This document shows positions 9,556 to 18,413 of a stretch of DNA of 64,000 nucleotides, piece by piece. The stretch comes from G963676655 sp963676655 (GTDB taxonomy: Bacteria; Verrucomicrobiota; Lentisphaeria; Victivallales; Victivallaceae), in NCBI GenBank assembly GCA_963676655.2, contig CAXXKX010000003.1, forward strand, positions 248,001 through 312,000, read 5' to 3'. Made by a program: the position numbers and the translations under genes. Numbering within the stretch: the first letter of the stretch is position 1; every line of letters starts with the position of its first letter. Under the pieces are notes generated by a model. That model did no database searches. It was not told where the DNA came from and was given only the letters and a program-made list of their open reading frames with translations.

Positions 9556-11019
9556 TCAATCCTTTGCAATTATTACGGCCTCAATACCAAGACAATCCGC
9601 GATTTTTTTAATGGTCGCGGCATGATAGCCGACGCCAAGCGCGAAGTGATGGGTCGGGCCTTCCGCGGCCCAGCACTTCAGGAAAGTGCGAACGTCAGGC
9701 GCGAATTTACCGTGGGTATTGGTATTTCCGGTCGGGGGAATCGGCCCGGCCAGCGATTCACCTTCGGCGATGACAAACTTGAAGTGGCCGTCGGCCTTGA
9801 CGCTGATACTCAGCATGGTCATCGGGCCGACTTTGATATTGAATTCCACTCCGGCCCCGGAACCAGGTTTACCGTGATATTTTTTCAGGCTCCTGATAAC
9901 CGGTTTACCTTCGGCGATATTCAAATGATGCGGACCGTCGTGTCCGACCAGCACCGTATCCCGGGCAAAATCTATGGGATGAAACTCGGCGAAACTGCCG
10001 CCGATGTCCAACCGGTCGAAAATCATCATCGCGATACAGGTCTTGATGTCGAATTCTCCGCACATCGGAAACCCGGCGGCGGTCAGCAGGGAGTTGCCGA
10101 CAATAAAATTGGTAACCAGCATCCGCATTTCGGAACCGGGTTCAGCCTCGTAATAATAAGCCAAACCGTCAAGTTTTTTCGCGAGAATAAATTTTTCCAG
10201 CGCAACCGCAACCCGCGCCGCTTTACTGAGATCTGTTTCGGTCAATTTTTCAGTCAGCGGGTCTGAAACCGGATCGGGAGTATCGAAAAAGCTTAATATC
10301 CGCTCTTTCATCTCGACTACTTCCGGGCTTGAATCATCGACTTTAACCAGTTGACGCATCACTTCGTCCGGTTCGCATTGCACCACATGACAGCCGAATG
10401 AGGCTGTCACCGCGGTCGGGTCGGTCTGCATATCGAGCATCGCTTCGAGAACGTGTCCCATATGTCCTAACCGGGCCCGTTTCAGGTCGTGCAGAACATT
10501 GGCAATCGAACACCACTCGGCGATTTCAGCGTCCGCCTGCGGATCATTTTCCCGCATCCCGATAATGACCGGCGGTGCCGGACGGCCCATCCTTACCGCC
10601 ACGCCGGTAAATTCCGGCACGGAACAGTAATCGTCATTGCAAAGCTGCATAAAGGTCCGGGCATTGGCGTAATCCATCGCCGCCAACGGCTGCAAAACTA
10701 CCAGGACAATCGGGATATGCAGTTCACGGGCAATGATCCCGAATGTGGAACTGGTGGCGTAAGTCACCATATCGACAAACAACAGATCGAGGTCTGCGGC
10801 TTTGAGTTTCGGCAGAACGGCATAAGCTTTTTCCGCGTTATCAATAATGCCGTGATCAAAGACCGTGACCGCGTGTTCCTCAAGTTTGGCTTTAAAAGTC
10901 TTCATTTTGTCCAGCATAACTTCATAGAGACCTTCAAACTGATCCCAGTAAGTATCCAGCCCGACGCCGATCACGCCGACATTCGCGTCCAGCGTTTTTC
11001 TTCTTGGAATTTTCACCAT
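9556..11019 (-). CDS. L-fucose/L-arabinose isomerase-family protein
   Basis: 487 residues. The fold signature is that of the L-fucose/L-arabinose isomerase superfamily. There are Rossmann-like N-terminal domains (VGVIGVGLDTYWDQF..., DLLFVDMVTYATSS) and a C-terminal domain with GPTHHFALGVGYHA. The motif GGSFAEFHPIDF carries a likely metal/substrate Glu. It probably interconverts a ketose and an aldose released by the neighbouring glycosidases; fucose or a related deoxy-sugar would suit the nearby fucosidase. The substrate is inferred. Its start overlaps the stop of the upstream gene by 7 bp, implying translational coupling. Confidence 0.8.
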   Translation of the reverse strand: MVKIPRRKTLDANVGVIGVGLDTYWDQFEGLYEVMLDKMKTFKAKLEEHAVTVFDHGIIDNAEKAYAVLPKLKAADLDLLFVDMVTYATSSTFGIIARELHIPIVLVVLQPLAAMDYANARTFMQLCNDDYCSVPEFTGVAVRMGRPAPPVIIGMRENDPQADAEIAEWCSIANVLHDLKRARLGHMGHVLEAMLDMQTDPTAVTASFGCHVVQCEPDEVMRQLVKVDDSSPEVVEMKERILSFFDTPDPVSDPLTEKLTETDLSKAARVAVALEKFILAKKLDGLAYYYEAEPGSEMRMLVTNFIVGNSLLTAAGFPMCGEFDIKTCIAMMIFDRLDIGGSFAEFHPIDFARDTVLVGHDGPHHLNIAEGKPVIRSLKKYHGKPGSGAGVEFNIKVGPMTMLSISVKADGHFKFVIAEGESLAGPIPPTGNTNTHGKFAPDVRTFLKCWAAEGPTHHFALGVGYHAATIKKIADCLGIEAVIIAKD

Positions 11020-13400
11020 GATATTAAAATCTTTCCGGTTACGTTACGATAGGTTAAAACACAACCGGCAAAACCGGTTTCATGTTCGGGGTCAAGGAAA
11101 TTTCCTTTGACGAAAGGAGCGTCATAAGGCGCCAGCAGAACCCGGGTTGTTTCTTCAAATCCTGGTTCGGGCCGGAATCGGACCGTGGCGTTGTTCAGTC
11201 CGGAAATCTCCAGCCGCCGCTTTACCTCCGGCGTACAAAGGCAGGCCTCTTTACATTTAACCGGCCCATCGGCCATCTCCACGAACACCCGGCACTCCAA
11301 ATGCTCCGCTTTCGGCAGATGATAAACCGCCATCCCATTTTCAATCAGCGTTTCGGTTTCGACAAAAACCGGCGCGCCTTCAGGGTAGCGAAAACGCTCG
11401 GTGGTGTTCAAATCGGGGACAAATGACGCGATATACAACGCATTCCGGCTGTAGTGAGAAACCACACACGGATCAGGTTGTGACCGGGAATATTTTTCCA
11501 GGTCGAATACATAGCCCAGTCTGCCCAGGAGCACCCGCATCAGGGTTTCCGGATAAAAATATTTTTCCCGATCAAGCATATCCGGATATCTGCCGTTTCT
11601 GGCAATCGTAAAAGAGTTGCTTCCCCTGACCCAGCCAATCTGGCCGCGCAAAACAGCATAGGCATGCCCGTTGCAGGCGGCGACAATTTCGACATCATCC
11701 GCCGCCGCGACCGTATTAATTCCCCCGGCACTGTATAGCGGAATATGCATAACAGGAAAACTTTCTCCCGCAATATCCATTTGCAGTTCGCCATCGATAC
11801 TATCGGTCAACTCCAAACCGAGCAAATCCAGCAGATCAGGATTTATCACCGGACCGTAGAACAGGACTTTCCCACCGCTTTTGATAAACCCGCTTAGTTG
11901 AGCAAACACTTTTTGATCAGAGGCCGCCGCAGTCGGCGCGACCACGATATTGCCATACAGCAAACCGCTATCCATTGCCGCCTTGAAATTGCGGGTACTG
12001 ACCACCGTGTTCACCTGGAACCCCGTATTGATGGCGGTACTGAAATACCAGTCGCCAAAGAACACCTCTGCAATTCCGTTCCCGGAAAATGTCATATCAT
12101 GGTATTCATCGAACGGATAGAGCCAGATAACCGGCCCGGCCGTATCCGGGGCGCATCTCAAGGCACGCTTGATATGCGGAATAACCTCGTCCGGAACCTG
12201 ATCCGGCATCTTGCCATAGGAATCGTCAATCGTCAGGAAGTTAACCTTATCCGGCCCCATAACTTTACCGTCCGCATCAATCCGGGTTATCGCCAGCGGC
12301 ATATATATGTCATGCGGGTTTCGACCGTAGCGATCAAGCCACGGACTGTTGATGAACCACGGATCATGAGTATAAAAACGATAGGGATAGCCGCTGTTTT
12401 CAGGAATTTCAGCAATATGCGACATCCAGCCGGCGATTTCCACGCCGAAATCCCCGTTCAATGCGGCCCAGGGAGAGTTAACCGGCGGAGAGAGGCCCGG
12501 AACTTTATCATAGATCTCGCGCAGCGGCACCGCGTCCGAAGCCAAATCCATTCCGGTGGAGAGATTGGTGCCACGGGTTTCGATCGGCATATCCGGGAGC
12601 TCCGCTCTGAAATCGGTCCAGAACCGGAATATTTTATCCTTGATCTCGCCGCAGGCGGAATGATCGAATGTCTCTCCGTCGAAAATTGCGCCGCAAACGC
12701 CCCAGGTTTCCAATCCGAAGCCGAAGCCGTTTGAGAACCAGATGTAATCCAAGCCGATATCGGCACAGAAATGTCTGGTTTGCCGACCGAGGAATTTACC
12801 GAATGTGGTTCCCTGTTCAATACCGTTCGGAAAGCCGGCGTAGGCATAATCATCCGCGTTTAACTCCGTATAGCAGCAGATGAAACTTTTCGGGCCGCCG
12901 CCGCCCTGCCCGAGCGTATCGGCCAGACAGGATTCGGTATGACGCTGGTATTTGAAGCTGGAAACCGCAAATTCAGGGCCGGGATCGAAAGTAGTCCCCA
13001 GCCTTACCGCTCTGCCGTGACTGCGGAAAGTATCGCGCAGAACATCGAGGACCCGTTTCAAATCCCTGTAAGTGTATTCCGGCGGGTTTTCACAATAGAG
13101 TCGCGGCGAATGATGGATCGAAAGTTCAGTCTGAGGCAAATCGGCAATTTTACCGTATACTTCAGGGTTGGCTACCCCGATATATTTGGCCCATTCGAAA
13201 GTATCGTCCAACCGACCTCTATAATCTAAAATTTCCGAACCGTCCGCCGACCAGAACATGACCGAAACGCTGTCGGTATCCTTGAACAGCGGCTGCCATT
13301 GCCGATAAATTTGTTCACAAACCGCCCTGATTCCGGCTTCCGACAAATCCCGGAACGGTTTCAGACTGACTTCAAGCGTTATATCCCTGACACTCATCAT
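11013..13400 (-). CDS. Unknown 795-aa protein, first gene of the mannosidase operon
   Basis: I do not recognise a named family. The N-terminal 420 residues look like a (beta/alpha)8 barrel: alternating strands, MFWSADGSE, IWFSNGFGFGLETWG, TRGTNLSTG and a Trp/Asp-rich ligand-like surface. About residues 470-560 resemble a glutamine-amidotransferase-like flavodoxin fold (NIVVAPTAA..., FIKSGGKVLFYGP), as in beta-galactosidase trimerisation domains. A beta-sandwich end follows. A cytoplasmic glycoside hydrolase is therefore a fair guess. The start at 13400 has GGAGAG five bases upstream. It overlaps the isomerase-like gene by 7 bp, so the two are translationally coupled. Confidence 0.65.
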   Translation of the reverse strand: MMSVRDITLEVSLKPFRDLSEAGIRAVCEQIYRQWQPLFKDTDSVSVMFWSADGSEILDYRGRLDDTFEWAKYIGVANPEVYGKIADLPQTELSIHHSPRLYCENPPEYTYRDLKRVLDVLRDTFRSHGRAVRLGTTFDPGPEFAVSSFKYQRHTESCLADTLGQGGGGPKSFICCYTELNADDYAYAGFPNGIEQGTTFGKFLGRQTRHFCADIGLDYIWFSNGFGFGLETWGVCGAIFDGETFDHSACGEIKDKIFRFWTDFRAELPDMPIETRGTNLSTGMDLASDAVPLREIYDKVPGLSPPVNSPWAALNGDFGVEIAGWMSHIAEIPENSGYPYRFYTHDPWFINSPWLDRYGRNPHDIYMPLAITRIDADGKVMGPDKVNFLTIDDSYGKMPDQVPDEVIPHIKRALRCAPDTAGPVIWLYPFDEYHDMTFSGNGIAEVFFGDWYFSTAINTGFQVNTVVSTRNFKAAMDSGLLYGNIVVAPTAAASDQKVFAQLSGFIKSGGKVLFYGPVINPDLLDLLGLELTDSIDGELQMDIAGESFPVMHIPLYSAGGINTVAAADDVEIVAACNGHAYAVLRGQIGWVRGSNSFTIARNGRYPDMLDREKYFYPETLMRVLLGRLGYVFDLEKYSRSQPDPCVVSHYSRNALYIASFVPDLNTTERFRYPEGAPVFVETETLIENGMAVYHLPKAEHLECRVFVEMADGPVKCKEACLCTPEVKRRLEISGLNNATVRFRPEPGFEETTRVLLAPYDAPFVKGNFLDPEHETGFAGCVLTYRNVTGKILISW

Positions 13401-13422
13401 ATTCTCTCCATCTGAAAAAGTG

Positions 13423-13451
13423 ATTTTAGATTGCAATAGTCGCTTTGACAA
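13423..13451 (-). promoter_or_regulatory. Promoter of the mannosidase/isomerase operon
   Basis: On the minus strand TTGTCA (13446-13451), 17 bp, TAAAAT (13423-13428), 22 bp upstream of the start codon at 13400. It lies between the AraC gene and the operon it probably controls. Confidence 0.55.
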
Positions 13452-13528
13452 TTGGAACAATATACAGCAGGATCAATAAATCGACTTGGTTTGAAATGAA
13501 AGCTGTCAGCAACCGCCGCAAAAAGTCA

Positions 13529-14398
13529 TCACAGTCCAAATTTTTTCCGGTATTGGCCGGGATTAACACCGGTCGCTGATTTGAAGGCGCGATAAAAGTA
13601 ACTGAGGTCGTTAAAGCCGCATTCGTAGCATATTTCAGAAATGTTCCTGGACGATGACCGCAGCAGTTTTTCCGCGCATTCAAGGCGATATTTCAATAGC
13701 GCGGCGGTAATCGTCGTTCCGGTCGTTTTGCGGTAAAGGCGGCTGATATAATTTTTGTTCAGTCCAATTTGACCGGAAAGAAAATCAAAATCGAATTCCT
13801 CATGGTAATGAGTCCTGATGATGTGATCAATATATTCCACCACATTCCGATGCTTGCCCTGACGGGCTTTCCTGAAACTCAATCTACTGATCATGATCAG
13901 CAGGGCCTGAAGATAAAGTTTGATCATATTGCGGTAATTCGGCGCTTCCGAGCGGTACTCTTTATCCATTTTCCGGATCAACTGTTCTATCTCCCGGCTC
14001 GAGTCAAGGATATACAGCATTTCCCGGTAATCGGGTGAGGATTGAAAATCATTGCCGAAAATCGCGAAAAAATCAAAGTTGCTTTTCAGTTCCTTGATCC
14101 CGTCGGCAATCAATTCAGGCATGAAGATAACGTTGTAGATGACAATCGATTCCGACTGGATGTGAAAAGTGGTCTTATCGTCGGGATGAATAACGAACAG
14201 GCTCCCGGCGGAAAGCGGATATACCCGGTCATTAATAACTTTCTCGCCATGTCCAGACACCACATAAATCACCTTCCAGAACTCTCGCTGACACCTCATA
14301 CTGTCATTGTAGTCATGCGGGCGGTGTTCCATGCGGCAAACATGAAACGGAAAGTCTTTCGAGAAAAAAATGCTCGACCTGAAATAGAGATTCTGCAT
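13529..14398 (-). CDS. AraC-family transcriptional regulator, probable activator of the mannosidase operon
   Basis: 289 residues. An N-terminal cupin-type sensor (WKVIYVVSGHGEKVINDRVY, then LSAGSLFVIHPDD) is followed by a linker and a C-terminal double helix-turn-helix (FDFLSGQIGLNKNYISRLYRK and ISEICYECGFNDLSYFYRAFK), ending in the usual PGQYRKKFG. It lies directly upstream of, and in the same direction as, the three-gene operon ending in the GH38 mannosidase. Control of that operon is the natural inference. The start at 14398 has only a moderate GGATGG site. Confidence 0.9.
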   Translation of the reverse strand: MQNLYFRSSIFFSKDFPFHVCRMEHRPHDYNDSMRCQREFWKVIYVVSGHGEKVINDRVYPLSAGSLFVIHPDDKTTFHIQSESIVIYNVIFMPELIADGIKELKSNFDFFAIFGNDFQSSPDYREMLYILDSSREIEQLIRKMDKEYRSEAPNYRNMIKLYLQALLIMISRLSFRKARQGKHRNVVEYIDHIIRTHYHEEFDFDFLSGQIGLNKNYISRLYRKTTGTTITAALLKYRLECAEKLLRSSSRNISEICYECGFNDLSYFYRAFKSATGVNPGQYRKKFGL

Positions 14399-14529
14399 AA
14401 TTTACCATCCGGGTTATGTAACGACGATTAACAGCAATATTAATATTGTATGGCAACCATTAAATGCAAATCTGAAAATAATTTTTCACATTTTTCATGC
14501 GGTATGGATTGGACGGGACCGACAAAACT

Positions 14530-14725
14530 CGGCAATGCCAAATTGCCGCGAATTACGCACTGCGTTCAACGCTTTTGAAAAACTCCAAATCGTTTTTCAA
14601 AAGCATCACGCCATGCGACTTGAACTATTTAACACGCAATAAATTGCGGAACTTACTTTCGCCGCAAGCGACGACCAACGCTCCTACGTTGGAGCCAGTC
14701 CGGCAACGTGCCGGAGCGGAATAAT
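14530..14725. repeat. Multi-hairpin intergenic array A
   Basis: Five hairpins in series: CGGCAAT/ATTGCCG (14530-14548), GCTTTTGAAAAA/TTTTTCAAAAGC (14571-14604), CGCAAT/ATTGCG (14635-14648), CCAACG-CTCCTA-CGTTGG (14675-14692) and TCCGGCA-ACG-TGCCGGA (14699-14715). The last two, with their 6-bp spacing, recur with changed but still paired stems at 17439-17479. The stretch holds no gene and fills the gap between two AraC genes. Confidence 0.7.
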
Positions 14726-14772
14726 TTAAAAATTTTTCTTCCTTTTTTATTTTTTCGGTCAAATCGAATTGA

Positions 14773-15561
14773 TTACCGCTGACGCATTTTACGGTAGGCC
14801 GCGGGCGGAGCGTTGGTTCTGGATTTGAAGATCCGGGAAAAATGAAAGCGGTCCTTGAAACCTACCAATCCGGCGATTTCGTCAATCGGAATACTGGTAT
14901 TTTCCAACAATCCGGCAGCTTTTTCAACCCTCAAACTGGTAAGATACTGATACGGCGTGGTCCCGATATGGGTTTTAAACAGCCTGATCAATGAATCCGG
15001 GCAAATCCCCGCTTCCACCGCCAGATCGTTGATCGACAAATCAGTATTCAGCGCCTCTTTTAGCCTGAACATCGCCCGGGCGACAATCGGGTTTTCCGAT
15101 TCGCTTCGCAGGTCATGTTCAGGTATCCGGGCCAAAGCCAGCGCGCACAACGCCGCGCACAGCATCCCGCCTTTTGGCGTAATGAAGTCACTGCCCGCCC
15201 GAAGTTCCGGTTCGATCCGTTCAATCAGCTGTTGAACTTCCTTTTCCATGGGAAACTCATAAAATTCCCCGGCCACCTGGCCGAAAGGCTGAGACGCCTC
15301 AAAATGCATATAAAACTGCCGTGGTACACTCTTCTGCCAGGTGATAAATTCAACGCCCGGCGGGATCAGGTAATAACGCCCGGGCAGCAGTTCCCGGCTT
15401 CGCCCTTTGATGCGAATTCCGGCTCCCGGCGCGTCATTATAATAAAAACGCCAATACCACCCCTGTTCCCGATGCGCGGACCACATATCACGCAACGGCC
15501 AGTAGCGGCAGATCGAAACGTTTATATCGATTTTATTCATATTATACCGGCTTTTATACAT
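14773..15561 (-). CDS. AraC-family transcriptional regulator, probable regulator of the fucosidase gene
   Basis: 262 residues. The N-terminal sensor has WYWRFYYNDAPGAGI and a GRYYLIPPG strand. The C-terminal part has two helix-turn-helix motifs (SINDLAVEAGICPDSLIRLFK and IDEIAGLVGFKDRFHFSRIFK) and the end PPAAYRKMRQR. It is transcribed away from the GH29 fucosidase gene, with an 86-bp shared promoter region, so that gene is the likely target. A second possible ATG lies at 15540; neither start has a clear ribosome binding site. Confidence 0.9.
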   Translation of the reverse strand: MYKSRYNMNKIDINVSICRYWPLRDMWSAHREQGWYWRFYYNDAPGAGIRIKGRSRELLPGRYYLIPPGVEFITWQKSVPRQFYMHFEASQPFGQVAGEFYEFPMEKEVQQLIERIEPELRAGSDFITPKGGMLCAALCALALARIPEHDLRSESENPIVARAMFRLKEALNTDLSINDLAVEAGICPDSLIRLFKTHIGTTPYQYLTSLRVEKAAGLLENTSIPIDEIAGLVGFKDRFHFSRIFKSRTNAPPAAYRKMRQR

Positions 15562-15571
15562 GCCTTAGATG

Positions 15572-15600
15572 TTGAAAATATATATATTATCCAATATACT
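15572..15600 (+). promoter_or_regulatory. Promoter of the GH29 fucosidase gene
   Basis: TTGAAA (15572-15577), 17 bp, TATACT (15595-15600), in the divergent region shared with the AraC gene. Confidence 0.6.
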
Positions 15601-15647
15601 GAATATAGCACTGAAAAATCTAATCTCAACAACAGGAACAGGCGAAA

Positions 15648-17108
15648 ATGAGTAAAGCAGCTGAAATAAGATCACAGATAAACCGGCTCAATACTTCTGG
15701 GCCTTTCCAGCCGACCATGAAATCGCTGGAAAAATATCAGTGTCCGGACTGGTATATCGACGGCAAATTCGGAATATTCATCCATTGGGGCGTCTATTGC
15801 GTACCCGCGTTCAGGAACGAATGGTATCCGCGCCAAATGTATATCAAAGGCTCGGAAACCTACGAACATCATCTGAAAAATTACGGCCCGCACTCCGAAT
15901 TCGGCTACAAGGATTTCATCCCGATGTTCAAAGCCGAAAAATTCGATGCCGCCGAATGGGCCGGATTGTTTAAAAACGCCGGAGCGAAATTCGTCGTTCC
16001 GGTCGCGGAACACCACGACGGATTCGCCATGTACCAGACGGAACTGAATCGCTGGAACGCGGCGGAAATGGGTCCCAAACGCGATATCATCGGCGAAATC
16101 GCCGCCGCCGTCCGGGCGGAGGATATGGTCTTCGGACTCTCGTCCCACCGGGCGGAGCATCACTGGTTCATGGATGGCGGCCTGGCCTTTGACTCTGATG
16201 TCAAAAACCCGGAATTTGCCGATCTTTACGGCCCGATCTGCGGCGAACCGCATACCGACGGACATAACTTTCAAGCCGGTCGGCCAACCCCGGAATTCGT
16301 CGAAGACTGGCTGGTGCGTTCCTGTGAGCTGGTCGATAAATACCAGCCGCAGCTTTTCTGGTTCGACTGGTGGATCAATAATGTGGCTTACCAAAAGGCG
16401 CTCAAAGAGTTCGCAGCCTATCTATACAACCGGGGAGCGGAATGGAATAAAGGCGTGGCGTTAAACTACAAATATCAGGCACTTACCCCGAAATCCGCAG
16501 TTTTCGATATCGAGCGCGGCCAGTTGGACAGCATCTATCCGCTCTTCTGGCAGAATGACACTTCCGTGTCGAAAACATCATGGTGTTATGTCAAGGATCA
16601 CGACTATAAAAAGAGCGACGAAATCATTGGCGACCTGGTCGATGTTGTCAGTAAAAACGGTGCGCTGCTGCTGAATATCGGCCCGAAACCGGACGGCACC
16701 ATTCCGGAACCGGAACAGCAAATCCTGCTGGATATCGGAAAATGGCTGAAAGTCAACGGGGAAGCTATTTACAACACCCGCCCCTGGACCGTCTACGGTG
16801 AAGGCCCAACCCAGGTTGAAAGCGGTTCGTTCTCCGATACGAAACGCGCGGCATTCACCTCCGGCGACATCCGGTTCACCTGTAACGAAGATATTCTCTA
16901 CGCCATCCCGCTGGCCCAACCTGCAGACGGTGTAATCAAAATCCGTCTGCTCGCTGAACGGTCGAACCATGCCCCGGCCTCGATCAGTAATGTGGAACTC
17001 CTCGGCCACGGCAAAGTCAAATGGTATCGGGATCAAGATGCCCTGACAATCAATTTGCCTAATCAAGTTGCCTCAGGAATCCCATGTGCCCTTAAAATCA
17101 CTGCATAA
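15648..17108 (+). CDS. GH29 alpha-L-fucosidase
   Basis: 486 residues, a normal GH29 length. The family N-terminus is clear: FGIFIHWGVYCVPAF, EWYPRQMY and AEHHDGFAMY, which is the fucose-binding HHDGF. The nucleophile Asp lies in LFWFDWW (about residue 239). LLLNIGPKPDGTIP, near residue 350, is the usual GH29 segment. The C-terminus is a beta-sandwich. It hydrolyses terminal alpha-L-fucose. No signal peptide is visible, so it acts inside the cell or on imported oligosaccharides. A strong terminator follows, so the gene is probably monocistronic. The divergent AraC gene is its likely regulator. Confidence 0.95.
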   Translation: MSKAAEIRSQINRLNTSGPFQPTMKSLEKYQCPDWYIDGKFGIFIHWGVYCVPAFRNEWYPRQMYIKGSETYEHHLKNYGPHSEFGYKDFIPMFKAEKFDAAEWAGLFKNAGAKFVVPVAEHHDGFAMYQTELNRWNAAEMGPKRDIIGEIAAAVRAEDMVFGLSSHRAEHHWFMDGGLAFDSDVKNPEFADLYGPICGEPHTDGHNFQAGRPTPEFVEDWLVRSCELVDKYQPQLFWFDWWINNVAYQKALKEFAAYLYNRGAEWNKGVALNYKYQALTPKSAVFDIERGQLDSIYPLFWQNDTSVSKTSWCYVKDHDYKKSDEIIGDLVDVVSKNGALLLNIGPKPDGTIPEPEQQILLDIGKWLKVNGEAIYNTRPWTVYGEGPTQVESGSFSDTKRAAFTSGDIRFTCNEDILYAIPLAQPADGVIKIRLLAERSNHAPASISNVELLGHGKVKWYRDQDALTINLPNQVASGIPCALKITA

Positions 17109-17125
17109 ATAAACAAATTTTCCAG

Positions 17126-17162
17126 AAATCCTCCACGCTATGCAGCACGGAGGATTTTTTTA
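17126..17162 (+). terminator. Rho-independent terminator after the fucosidase
   Basis: A 9-bp stem AAATCCTCC / GGAGGATTT with a loop of 14 bases, followed by a run of T, 18 bp after the stop codon. Confidence 0.9.
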
Positions 17163-17330
17163 TCCGTAGTCCGGCAAACGTCTCTTATACGCATTGACTG
17201 AACCAGGACCATTATAGTTGTAAAAACAGCTTCAGTTACTGTTAAATCCCTTTCATTCCTTTTGTTAAAAGAATCAGTAATGCCTCTTTTCTCAAGGCTA
17301 ATCCTGCTTGCATCCTTTGCTCAACCGTTA

Positions 17331-17479
17331 TTTAAAAAGCTCAAAATCGCTTTTTTAAACAACATCGCTCCGGATGAAAGGAGGGTCCTGCGGCGAACAA
17401 GTTCGCCAACGCGCTTCGCTTAATTTCGACTACGTCGACCAACGTTCCGCCGTTGGATCGCGTCCGCGTACGACGCGGA
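17331..17479. repeat. Multi-hairpin intergenic array B
   Basis: Hairpins in series: TTTAAAAAGC/GCTTTTTTAAA (17331-17359), GGCGAAC-AA-GTTCGCC (17392-17407), CGAC-TAC-GTCG (17427-17437), CCAACG-TTCCGC-CGTTGG (17439-17456) and TCCGCGT-ACG-ACGCGGA (17463-17479). Layout and the final loop ACG match array A at 14530-14725, while stem bases differ in a paired way. Except for the terminator just upstream, I see nothing else in the gap between 17108 and 17691. Confidence 0.7.
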
Positions 17480-17690
17480 GCGATTATACTGCTTCGCAGA
17501 TTTTTTCTTTTTTGAGTTTGAAAAAATACTGAGGGATTAGAAAGAATCAAATTATTTTTTACAATATGCCCTGGTTTCAATTTGTATTTTTTAATATCCT
17601 CCCTATATTGTTTAGAAATACTAAACATAGTTTATTATAAAAATAAAATATTCGACTTTTTATACCCGGGCAAATTGAAAGGAACCGGCA

Positions 17691-18245
17691 ATGGGAACCA
17701 TGGATATAGCCTTGAACATAAAAAAGATCAGGGAAAGTAAAGGAATGACTCTGGATACTTTGGCGAAAAAAGCCGATGTAACCAAAGGCTGTCTTTCACA
17801 AGTGGAAAATTTCAGGACCATGCCGTCTGTGACGTTATTATATAAATTGGCGGAAGCGCTTGAGGTTGAACCGGCCGCGCTATTGGCGGTGCCGGAAAAC
17901 AATTGCCGTTATATTTTCACCCCGAAAGGCGGCGGAGAAGTCATCGAGCGCGAACATCCTGAATCTCATTTTGTTTATCACGCGCTGGCAAAAGGAAAAA
18001 ATTCCAAAGCAATGGAGCCGTTTCTGCTTGATCTCCCGCCACGGGCCAGTCGAAAAAGCGTTGTAACCAATGGCGAGGAATTCATATATATGCTGTGCGG
18101 CGAAGTGGATTTTCATCTGGGAAACGAGGCCGTCAGCATGCGGCCCGGCGACAGTTTGTATTTTGACGGCGAAATCCCGCATTATCCGGAAAACACCGGA
18201 GATTTTCCGGCTCAATTACTGGTCATCTATTCAATCAATCAATGA
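17691..18245 (+). CDS. XRE-family regulator with C-terminal cupin
   Basis: 184 residues. A helix-turn-helix of the lambda-repressor type spans about residues 8-62 (IKKIRESKGMTLDTLAKKADVTKGCLSQVE). A cupin_2 barrel covers residues 105-180 (EEFIYMLCGEVDFHLG, MRPGDSLYFDGEIPHYPEN). Regulators of this build usually sense a small metabolite and control a neighbouring catabolic or transport gene. The next gene downstream is the PHP-domain protein. AAAGGA precedes the ATG at 17691; a second ATG three codons later is possible. Confidence 0.9.
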   Translation: MGTMDIALNIKKIRESKGMTLDTLAKKADVTKGCLSQVENFRTMPSVTLLYKLAEALEVEPAALLAVPENNCRYIFTPKGGGEVIEREHPESHFVYHALAKGKNSKAMEPFLLDLPPRASRKSVVTNGEEFIYMLCGEVDFHLGNEAVSMRPGDSLYFDGEIPHYPENTGDFPAQLLVIYSINQ

Positions 18246-18264
18246 GTCATAAGAAATGCAAGAA

Positions 18265-18366
18265 TTAACCACAAAAAACACGAAAAGGCGCAAAAAAGTT
18301 TTTTATTTTTCAGCTTTAGCTGAAAATTTAAACACTTCTCAGTGTTCCACCGTGTCCTCCGTGGTG
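18265..18366. repeat. Imperfect foldback repeat of the CCAC-(N)5-ACACG type
   Basis: The left arm ACCACAAAAAACACGAAAAG and the right arm, read in reverse complement as GCACCACGGAGGACACGG, are related. The hairpin CAGCTTTAGCTG lies between them (18312-18323). A-rich/G-rich CCAC...ACACG runs of this kind are common dispersed intergenic repeats. It lies between the XRE gene and the PHP gene. Confidence 0.45.
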
Positions 18367-18413
18367 CAATTCAGAATTCACATGAGTCTTCAACCAATAA
18401 AAAGGATCAAATC

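Noticed and set aside
9622..10266. Plus-strand open frame opposite the isomerase gene
   Set aside because: Antisense shadow; it has no recognisable family and its composition follows the opposite codon pattern.
11898..12734. Long plus-strand open frame opposite the unknown 795-aa gene
   Set aside because: Antisense shadow of a well-supported operon gene; no start signal or domain.
14530..17516. CRISPR array or integron cassette sites
   Set aside because: The repeats are hairpins of different sequence without regular spacers, no cas genes are present, and the GTTRRRY/RYYYAAC core pattern of attC is not met.
17341..17628. A 95-codon open frame on the minus strand
   Set aside because: It runs through hairpin array B, has no ribosome binding site and no protein-like pattern.
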